From the NCBI GenBank assembly GCA_963580455.1, contig OY756968.1:22599996-22663995 (forward strand): a stretch of 64,000 nucleotides of DNA. The letters are read 5' to 3'. Shown here one piece after another: positions 55,260 through 64,000 of the stretch (within the stretch, counting starts at the first letter, position 1; every line of letters starts with the position of its first letter). This DNA is from Euonymus europaeus (Eukaryota > Streptophyta > Magnoliopsida > Celastrales > Celastraceae). A program made the position numbers and the translations under genes. The notes below the pieces were generated by a model. The model was not told where the DNA came from. It searched no databases and worked only from the letters and a program-made list of their open reading frames with translations.

Positions 55260-58200
55260 TCAAAAATAGTCATCAAACGACCCCTCCTTGCCACTCTCCC
55301 TGTTCTCAGAACCTGCAATGTAGATAAACCAAATAGGAATAACAGAATGATTTAATAAAACTAGTAAAAGAGCTGACAAAAATCACCTGGGATGAACACA
55401 GCACAAGAAAAGAAGAAAACAACACATTGCTATACCCTAGTCTGACCATTGAGTGGATAAATACAGATTTCAACATAAATCAAGACTGACCTGAAATTTC
55501 TTCCACTGAAAGATCCTGAACTATCAACTGGAGAGCGCTAGAGAAGTTATCTGAGGCTTGAGCTGGAGAAGGAAAAGTAAAATCAGAATCAGAGGACGAA
55601 CCGTCAGAGTTATCAGAGGCAACATCAACCGTATCCCCTCTAGCAAAGAGTTGAGAATTTGAAGCTGCTGAGTTTGACGGAGTATGCAAGATCATTTTCA
55701 GCTCCGAAAATTGGTCTGACATGCAATACAACATCCTGAGACACACTAGATCAGATCCAATATGAGTCAAATAACATGCAAGCTTTATGATGTTTGGAAC
55801 AAAAAAATGCTACATAAATAAACATTCCTGAAAAGCACAGATGGGGTGGATTTCATCAATTATCTGATGCAATTTTATCTCGAGGTATGTCAACACTAAT
55901 GAGCCTAAATTGAAAAACATGTTTAGTCGTAAAGATTCAATTGCATGGATATCATGGTAGAAGAACAAGCATATTCACTTTCCACCTTCACCTTCTAGGT
56001 CCAATAGAAACTTAGTCTGAGCAGATCTAGTTTCAAAACCTGAATGTGTTCTGATAGTGAATAACATTTGTATGGAATAAAATCTTGGCAGAAGTAAAAT
56101 TATGTTGTTAGGAGTTGAGACCACTTCCTAGTTCCTACCCAAGAATAATACTACAAGCATAAAAAATGTAAATTCTTGTGCTAGCTTCTAGTACACGTGG
56201 TTTACACTTCTTTTTTTCCTTCTTAAACCAGTCGATTACAAATCATTTTACTAATCTCCGTTTAATATGAGCCCACTTATTTTTATATAAACTTCATATC
56301 CCAAAATGATGCAAAATGCTGAATTCAATAATTGATATATACTAAACTAAAATTTAGAATTTAGAACAGCAGAGTAAAAGGATTATATATGGATAGATGG
56401 ATACTACCTGTTTAAAGAGGCCTGAAGGTGGTAAACCCTTCTCTCAGTTTCTTCTAATTTCTTACGTCTTCTCTCACTTGATTCCAGTGCTTCTGCATAT
56501 CTCCTTTCAGAATCATCAGCTCTTTGTTTTTCTGCTTGCAGCATTGCCTATGAGATAAAATGGTATTAACTTGATGGATTACAAACTATGAAAAAATTTC
56601 ACCAAAATAAGAAGGTCGAATAGGGGATCGTGCATATGCTGAAGAGCCATATTTCATGCCAACAATACCATTAATTTTTCCATTTTTGCAGTGAGGATTG
56701 GAATCTTTTCAGCATCTTGGCCGCAAGTTGAGGATTCGGGGACTGTGCAGCATGCTTCATTTGTTTTCTGGGTAGCCTCACATTCGTAGATCGATAATTC
56801 ACGTGTTTCATCTATTTTAGATTCCAAATTAAGTTGGGAGTGAGCCAATTTTGTTATCTCTTGTTCTTGTCCTTCAATCAGATTAGTCTGCACTCATAAT
56901 TTTGAAGAAGTTAGAGGTAGTACACAAGTTCCTCAAACAGTCAAAGGCAATAAACTCAATAAACAAGGCTCCCAAAGTTAAAACAGAGTTTGTGGAAGGG
57001 CGAGGTGCACTATTACTGCCACATTAAGGAGGAGAGACAGTTTCAGGATCTGAGGCCATAAACTCTAGCTCATTGCGAGGCAAACTTTATTGTTGGGCCG
57101 TGGGCTCGCCCTAAAACGTATTATTTCAAATTCTGGAACTAAAGGCGGCTACCTCCGATTACATTACAAATAGCAAAAATAATTTCAAAAAGAGCTTAAG
57201 GACTTCCTTCCGGAAGGAAAATCAATAAATAAAGTTTAAAAGATATTGGACAGTATTTGGTGTGCTCTTTTTCCCCTATCTGGTATCAAATGGGTAATGC
57301 TAAGAATAGTCGCATAAATGCTTGAAATTTAAGATGGAGATAAGATAACAAGACATCAACAGTTGCGACAATTAATATTTGATGAAATACATGGTTGAAG
57401 AGGTATAAAAGAGCATTTAATTGAATCCAGAGGTCTTGGGTAGACAACTAGACATTAACTTAATCCTGTTATCCTGTCATCCTAACTCATACCAAATACA
57501 AACTCAGCTCCTAAGACAATTAACTTTCCACCATGGTAACATTAGACATGTATAAATCAACAAAATAGGAATTTAGCTAATAATGAAGTTGGGTCCCGTG
57601 ATAGCAATGTATGCATGATTGCCATTACAAAGAAAGAATGCCACTGGTTTGAAGGTTACATCCTGAGGAATCATGACATAAATCGGCTTTCAATTGATGT
57701 CAACGTCAATTTTATAGATATTTCCACATGCAATGGAAGCCATCAAATTGCCCATGCAATCACCAAAAAATAATTTCAAATGAGAATGCTGAAAACCATG
57801 GCACAATGAACACCAGATTAATTACTTGTGAAAGAAATCAATAGGCCAAGTATACTGAGACTTACTGTCTTCGAGTTTCTAAGTTGTCTCCCTGCAGAAA
57901 ACTTACCCCTCCATCTGTATTGTGAAATAGCAGATGCTTTCTTGAGCTTCTTATAGTAGGAAAAAGAACTATGGCAGCGCCAGTAAGCCTGCAAGTATTT
58001 ATTTAAGTAATTGAATTCATTATTTTGGCAGAAACATTTATAAGATCTAAGTATATTTTTAAGCATGTCATACCTGAATAATAGTTGCTGCTTTGGCTTG
58101 CTTTCTATATATGTATTCATTACGAGCTGCCATCCCACGTAAACCAATTTGCAGCACAAGCGCAGAGGACTGGGTGCTGGTATAGGCTTTTCTAGCCATT

Positions 58201-61200
58201 TGCCTGCGCAAATTCTTCTGTATCTTGACGGCAGCTGCTTCCCTCTTCATGTCCTTGTATAATTGGCGTGCAAGCTTTCCTAGAATTTGATAAATCAACA
58301 GTTACATAAACGTGAGATTGTCTATAAAGAAAATGAGCAGCTGTCCGAGGGCAAGAAAGGAACTTCAAAGAAATTCTTTTAGTAACATGCATCCATGAAG
58401 AAATTAAAGGAGAATGAATTTGTCATTTTGTATGATGTTAGTAAATTTCCAAGGACCCACTTCACAATTTACAGAGGACTGACCTCTCCAATGAGACTGC
58501 AAATGAATCGAGGCCTTCCGCTTAACAATGTAATTTTTACAAGTAGAGTGCATTCTAATCTGCCTCTGGAGAACGGTTGCTGAGTTATGAAGCACACCTG
58601 CTCTTTGTGCATCTAACTCCGCCATCTGACCAGCTCTTAAGAAAACCTTTGTCTCCCCCAACTAAGAGAGATATATGTGTGATGAATAAAAAATAGATTT
58701 AGTATTATTGTAATTTATGATACAACTGCCACAGTGGAGATATATAAATATATATATATATATTTATATATGTATATATAAATATTTGGAGCAATCGTAC
58801 TAGAAATAACGGTACAGCTGCTTTGAAACAAAACAAGTTTGGAGTTTACCTGATATCCTGTAAGCCCCATCTTTTCCAGAATCCATTTGCATGCCACTTT
58901 CTCTTCATAGCTGCTCATAGTTTCATTGTTTTCAGAAGTGGATTTCAGTGACCGCAGAAGGATGTTAAGTTGACAAGCATACACCAGACTTTTTTCCATT
59001 TTGCAAACAGCAAGTAATACTTACTTCCCTTTTAAAATCTCAGGTGCAAGAATAGCAAATCGAGTTAGGAATTCAGCAAAGGTCCTATGAGTAGGGTATC
59101 CAGCACATTTGACTCTAATTGCTTCTAGAACACCCTAAATCAGGCAATAAATGTAAATTAAACATCTATAAATTACTATTAAGTAATGGTAAAATGAATC
59201 ACAAAATGATACTCACACCAGAACGCAGTTGTTGTATGACACTATTATTGTCAAAAATGGCAGGTTTTAGTACATTGTTTGGCTTCACACATCTAATGTA
59301 GTGGGGTTCTGTAGAATTTAGCGTGTCCATCAATTGCTGCAATTGTATCTGCACAGGGAACAGCATCAGATAAAATATTTTCATAAGATAATGAGCATTA
59401 GTTATTTATTACATGTGAAACAACTTAATATTTTGATTGCAATTTAATTGGGTGATAACCATAATAGCCATAAAAAAACTGATAGCAAAGAGGATACCTT
59501 GAAACGAGATCCAATAGATGAGAATTTTGAAGATTTGATACTCTCCTCTGAAATTGAAGGAAAAAGGCCTGCTACAAAAGAACATTTGGATGCACTCAAC
59601 AAATCCTGATGCTCGGGAACAACATAGTCTTTGTTTTTGTCTAAAAATTGATCAGACTGATATTGAACCTGCAAAGAAGTGCATGGAATGACACAATTTA
59701 AACGTAATGACACCCCAATAAGCAACAAACGATACTGCAATGTACAGGAAGCAAATGCTGACCTCTCCCGCATAATGAACAATGGTAAATTCTGAGCGGG
59801 CCAGTTTTGGTTTGATGAATCGTTTGTGATCTTTGAATGTCAAATAAAGCTTTTGCGAGAATGTCTCATGAGTTGATTTTGGAAACATGCTGCAACATGT
59901 TCACCAGATAAGCAGCAAAATAATAAAAAATGGTCAGCATCTCTAATAACTGTCATTCTAATGTTATATCGCAGAAAGCAATACAAGGGACCAAGATCAA
60001 ATTAGTTCAAGATCAACTTCACAGCATGAAACAAAAGAAGTTACCATACCATGCTTCATCGAGCAGCGCAATGATACCTCCTTTTTTCTACAAAAACACC
60101 ATGAATTAAAGAAATGTATGTGAAAGCAAATTCAGAAAATACATATTTGCATTAGGATTGACGACCAAACAACACAGTTGTACAATCAACAAAGAATAAA
60201 TGAGTATTATGCAATTCTAGGATAGTAATAATGATATCACCGTTAGAACCTTACAAATATCAAAATTTGATTCTCTTGGGCACTGGGTGTTACTTCTTGT
60301 GTGGGACAACATCGATACTTGAGAGAGGCAAGGCTTTATAGGAAGCCAAACAGACAACTTGCACCTTGATTCAAAGAATGGCCTCATAACAATCTTATTT
60401 TACCAGGATGGTAGTAAAAATGGTACACATCAAAACTTAAGCAAATTACTATTCCTTCTTCCAGTATATACTGAACTACCCCTTAAGTCCTCTCTATGCA
60501 TCCCAAATTGTAAATTTTGATATCACTCCATATTTGTGATGAAGTTTAACAAATTTTTCCTTACATATGACAGCCCCAACTATGATCCATGAGTGAAATG
60601 TACTTTATGTACAAGAGTTTGTACCTTTTTTTCTCTTATACAGAATCACAAGTTTTCACTCGAGTGTTTTAAAATGTTGTTTTTTTCTATCTATGCTCGA
60701 CTTTATAAGATATGAATATACGCTGCCTACCAATTGACGATAAAATAAAACAATTCTGATAATTATGTCGTAATACGAGACCTTAAAACAAACTCATAAA
60801 GAGAAGGAAAATTGCAAAAGAACAACAACCAAAGCCCAAGAACCAATTTAAACTGTGATAGTGCCAGTTTTTCTAGCATTTATGGAAAAAAGGAAACAAG
60901 AGGGGTGCACATGGCCCTTGCACTGGCAGGAATGGTAGATCGTAGATGTACAATACCTTACCCCTACATTATGAAGGGGCTTTTCAGTTTGTTCAGTGGG
61001 AGGACTGTGATTTGTGACCCCTGGACTACAGTGAAGCTACAATACCACTAGGCCATTATTTATCCTTAATTTCTTCAGCAGTTATGTTTTGGAATAAATT
61101 AACCATTTGAGAAGATTTTGAAGAAAAATAAAAATGTTCGCAGCTCCGTTAATAGAGAAGCGGATTTTGGTGAATTCATAATGACAGAATCTAGGCCATA

Positions 61201-63754
61201 GAAAGTAGAAAATAAAGTGATAGAAATTTAAAATGTGATAAAAATGATCTTAGAAACAAAAAAATTAGGGTTTGGAAATCAGAATGCGTGAGAGGAGAGA
61301 ATATGATAGTGGACAGGTTATACGAATTCGGAAATGAGAGAGACATAAGCAGAGAGAGAAATTTAAGATAGTTTCAACTTTCAATGTCATACCTAAAAAG
61401 TAAAGGGATGATGTGATTTTTCAACAGTTAATTTAAAAAGAAAATTACAGATCCTGCTACCCAAGATGTTTAAGTAGTTAAATTTCCAGAAACCCCGGTA
61501 AAAAAAAGGCCTCTCCTTACTTTTATATTTTCAAAACCTGGTGAACTGAAATCAAGGTACACTTGAGGGAATTTCACCTGAGTTACTCTCTGCACCTATT
61601 AGCAAACTAGCACTCTGCAATCAAACTTTCAGTATAATTACAAAAAAAAGAACAAACAGACAAAAGTCAGCAAGGATAATGCTAGTGAGTCAAAATAATC
61701 TATTGAGCAGAAGAAAAAAGGAGCAAAAACCTTCTCGATAAGGTCCAATACATCTTGGTTGTCAACAAATTCAATATAACTCCAATTGATTCCATCTTTT
61801 AGGTACTTTTCTTGCTCCATCTTGAACACGTGCTGGGTTGTATGACAACAGTCAGATATATGTGGAAAACTCAATTAAGCCCAAGTTGTCAACGTGACTA
61901 ACCTCGTACCTGGTTGAAATGTTGTTGCAGTTTTTCATTAGTAAAATTGATACAGAACTGCTCAAAGCTGCAAAAGATAACAAATTGATGGTCAACAATC
62001 AACAAAAAAAAAAAAATTGCTACCTTATTTGTTAGCTGGTGCTGTTGTGGAGACCAAAGACAAAAAAAAAACCATTATTTTAAGCAGAGCATCCAGCCAG
62101 CTCAACCAATTGAACCAGGAACAACTAAATCCTAGTTCTATTTTATAATTCAAAAAAAAAATCTTGCAAAATGCATGAAGCTTATTAATCTGGACTGCAG
62201 TGCAAATTTCATTCAGAACATCAACTTTGGGTTCAGATATTTTGTTTAATTGCATGGTTCATTTGACCTTCTAAAGAGGTTCCATATCAAACAAACATGA
62301 AGACTTGAAGGAATATAAATTTTGGGTCTGAGATGCCTTATTATCATAGGAACTTGCCCCATATCCACACTTCTATTTACACAATATAAAAGCTGTCAAG
62401 CTATAATAAGCCCACATCATTCTACCTTGTTTTAGAATCTGTAAATTCCGTTGCTCAAGTGTGTGTGCCCAAAAAAAAAAGTTTTTCAGATAAATTAGGA
62501 AGTGCAATTTCCTGAAATTTCTGCAATTTATATCACAAATCTTTCTAGTTATCCATGCTTCGAGAATCTACAAAGTTACCTCTTTAATCAAGCATTACCT
62601 ATTAGTAGTAAAGCTTTCAAAGCCATATATGTCTAGGACACCAATCAAACATTTCGAATTCGGATCTTGCCCAATAGCGACATTGATTTTATCCACCAAC
62701 CTGGTCATCACAGAATGTTTACTTTTTTTCAAAAAAAAAAATTCCATGTAAAGAAGTGCAGTTTCTGAAAAAAATATCAATCCAAGAACAGAATCTTACC
62801 AATCAAACAAGTGAGAATATAATGTCTTGGCTAAACTATCCCTGCTGACTGCTGCACTTCGAGGATCAAGACTTCTCTTGATAATTTCCTCTGGAGTAAT
62901 CATTGCACGTTTACATAGTGCATCTTCTAATGCTTGAGGATCACACCTGAAACAAGGATCAAATCACTCAACACCATAAACGTACATGAACATAAAGTAG
63001 GAAAATAATAACATCAATCTGCACTGCAGTCGCACATGAGAAGCTCTGCTGTCATTTGAAGATGAAATCTAGAATCCTCGTCTTCTACAACTGCCACATC
63101 AGCATCTTCCCCTTTAGCAAAATTAATATTCCCAAGATGAAGAATTGCAGCCACAACTCCGAAAATTGCATCCTGAGAGAGAGAGACCCAATTATATCGT
63201 GCAAGAATGTGAACATATTCTCTTGATGCAAGTCACCGAGGAACCTCATGGAATGCAAAGAATCAGAACATACAAATGCATGCGCATAATCTTAATTGCA
63301 TATTTTGACACACAAGATAGTCTTGCTAAGATCAACAGCAAAGAACAAACCTGTTCATTATTACTTATTCCGACAATATCCATAGCTCTCCTAGTGGCAA
63401 TATAGCCATGGGCATCGCTTACTCCAACCAGTTCGTAGCAATTGGATTGATTAAGATAGCGAAATGACCTAGGATTTCCCAATTTATATTTCTTTATCTC
63501 CTGTAAAGAATGCATTTCTTCACTTAAGATGATGCGCATTAAATTTTAAAAAAAAATCAGCAAGGTATTACAAAGACACTGCAAATTTATGTACCTCTGT
63601 TGGTGCAGCACAAAGAAGATAAAAACAGTGATAATTGCGCTCAGGATCTGAGATTTGGCAAACCCGAGATCTTTCTAAGAGATAAGTCCTGATGGCTGCC
63701 CCTGATATTGTTCCATGCACATCAAATTGAATTTCAACAAATTTCCCAAAACGA
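55260..63754 (-). CDS. Class XI myosin, short-tailed (XI-J-like); 5' part beyond the right edge
   Basis: Twenty in-frame exons: 63595-63754, 63351-63500, 63036-63172, 62800-62946, 62599-62700, 61910-61967, 61731-61832, 60050-60087, 59763-59889, 59498-59668, 59217-59348, 59025-59134, 58850-58910, 58484-58661, 58074-58279, 57866-57988, 56669-56887, 56408-56547, 55491-55735 and 55260-55312. They give about 885 C-terminal residues. Motor: [12 protein letters not shown] (switch I side), [11 protein letters not shown] (relay), [29 protein letters not shown]. Lever: six IQ-like motifs (for example [32 protein letters not shown]), the first and last degenerate. Tail: a short coiled coil ([20 protein letters not shown]), a Ser/Asp-rich stretch, then ...[10 protein letters not shown] and stop. 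There is no DIL/globular tail. Plant myosin XI moves organelles on actin; without the globular tail, cargo binding must differ. The P-loop lies outside the window. Confidence 0.94.
57892..57906 (-). other. 15-nt exonised intron remnant inside myosin IQ6
   Basis: On the gene strand GTAAGTTTTCTGCAG has a perfect donor and acceptor but is far too short to splice. It is a multiple of three and, read through, adds five residues (KFSAG) between WRG and RQLRNSK, exactly where other class XI genes have an exon junction by my recollection. Confidence 0.6.
60901..61054 (-). mobile_element. Worn Au-like SINE in a myosin intron
   Basis: Read on the minus strand from 61054: GGCCTAGTGGTATTGTAGC (A-box-like), then GTCCAGGGGTCACAAATCAC (worn B-box), then GGGGTAAGGTATTGTACATC, which resembles the conserved GGGTAAGGCTGCGTACATC part of Au SINEs. 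A TSD is not clear. It lies in the 1.6-kb intron between the exons at 60050-60087 and 61731-61832. Confidence 0.55.
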
Positions 63755-64000
63755 CTGTACCAATAAAGTCAGACAGAATGTTAGTAGGTACAGGCTGGAA
63801 GTTGTTATTGATAAAAGTGAGTTCAGGCTGAATCAGTTCCTGTAATAAACACAAAATATATCAGAAAAGCAATAAAACTATATAAAAACTCTTGGGACTA
63901 TCTTTAGAACTGATTCTGCAAGGCAACTATTGATTTAAAAGACTGGAACTGTAAATCTTATGGGGATCATTGAATTGTCCACATACTCAATTTTGGAATC

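Noticed and set aside
56990..57115. GC-richer patch with short inverted GGGCGAG/CTCGCCC ends in a myosin intron
   Set aside because: The inverted ends are only about 8 nt, flanks do not match, and I cannot assign it to a SINE or MITE.
57892..57906. A functional 15-nt intron
   Set aside because: Far below the size plant spliceosomes handle; reading through keeps the frame.
61264..61330. Possible extra myosin exon in the long intron
   Set aside because: Exons on both sides join perfectly in frame without it, and the sequence does not match myosin.
63795..63809. AATAACAACTTCCAG-like sequence resembling the NNNSS end of the myosin switch I exon
   Set aside because: No open, conserved coding sequence precedes it and no donor follows. 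The true exon is probably beyond the right edge.

Overview
This is nuclear DNA from a flowering plant, almost certainly a core eudicot. The window is AT-rich, its genes are split by GT-AG introns, the families are plant-specific (LBD/LOB factors, EAR-type C2H2 factors, class XI myosin, DOXC-type dioxygenases), and the intergenic DNA is full of plant transposons. The species cannot be named from the sequence. No prokaryotic operon, CRISPR array or organellar segment is seen.

Layout. 1-8.6 kb: a tandem pair of 2-oxoglutarate/Fe(II) dioxygenase genes, both on the minus strand; only the N-terminus of the first is in the window. A recent, ORF-intact LINE (1637-5428) lies between them. 8.9-9.2 kb: a Mutator-like foldback element. 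9.65-12.57 kb: a five-exon HR-like lesion-inducer (DoxX-like) gene. 12.6-28.6 kb: mostly gene-free, with an LBD29-type gene at 16.3-17.1 kb. 28.7-29.4 kb: an LBD16-type gene. 32-33.8 kb: a decayed LINE. 34.0-36.4 kb: deoxyhypusine hydroxylase (DOHH). 36.5-38.4 kb: a shared upstream region that holds a hAT-like element. 38.5-40.6 kb: a BET11-type Qc-SNARE. 42.4-43.3 kb: a cluster of truncated LINE tails. 44.1-44.7 and 50.6-51.2 kb: two intronless single-finger C2H2/EAR repressors. 52-54.6 kb: a foldback element and a TRIM. 55.3 kb to the right edge: the 3' part (20 exons) of a class XI myosin whose tail has no globular domain.

The genes LBD29, LBD16, DOHH, BET11, C2H2 and short-tailed myosin XI follow the order I remember for Arabidopsis At3g58190-At3g58160. 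LBD16 and ZFP11 are remembered from the paralogous At2g424xx block, so the window looks like a less fractionated version of an ancestral eudicot block. The genes do not form one pathway. LBD16 and LBD29 are auxin-response regulators of lateral-root initiation, DOHH completes hypusine synthesis on eIF5A, BET11 acts in ER-Golgi membrane fusion, and myosin XI is an actin motor.

I found no convincing new multi-gene system. The most unusual observations are: (i) a series of extremely 5'-truncated LINE insertions, two of them little more than a poly(A) tail (14-15 nt), each with an 11-18 bp target-site duplication; (ii) a myosin XI that ends without a globular tail, contains a 15-nt in-frame remnant of an intron inside IQ6, and lacks part of its proximal coiled coil; (iii) a templated filler at the 5' junction of the young LINE; and (iv) a TRIM followed by a younger 68-bp tandem duplication that copied the last 3 nt of its LTR.
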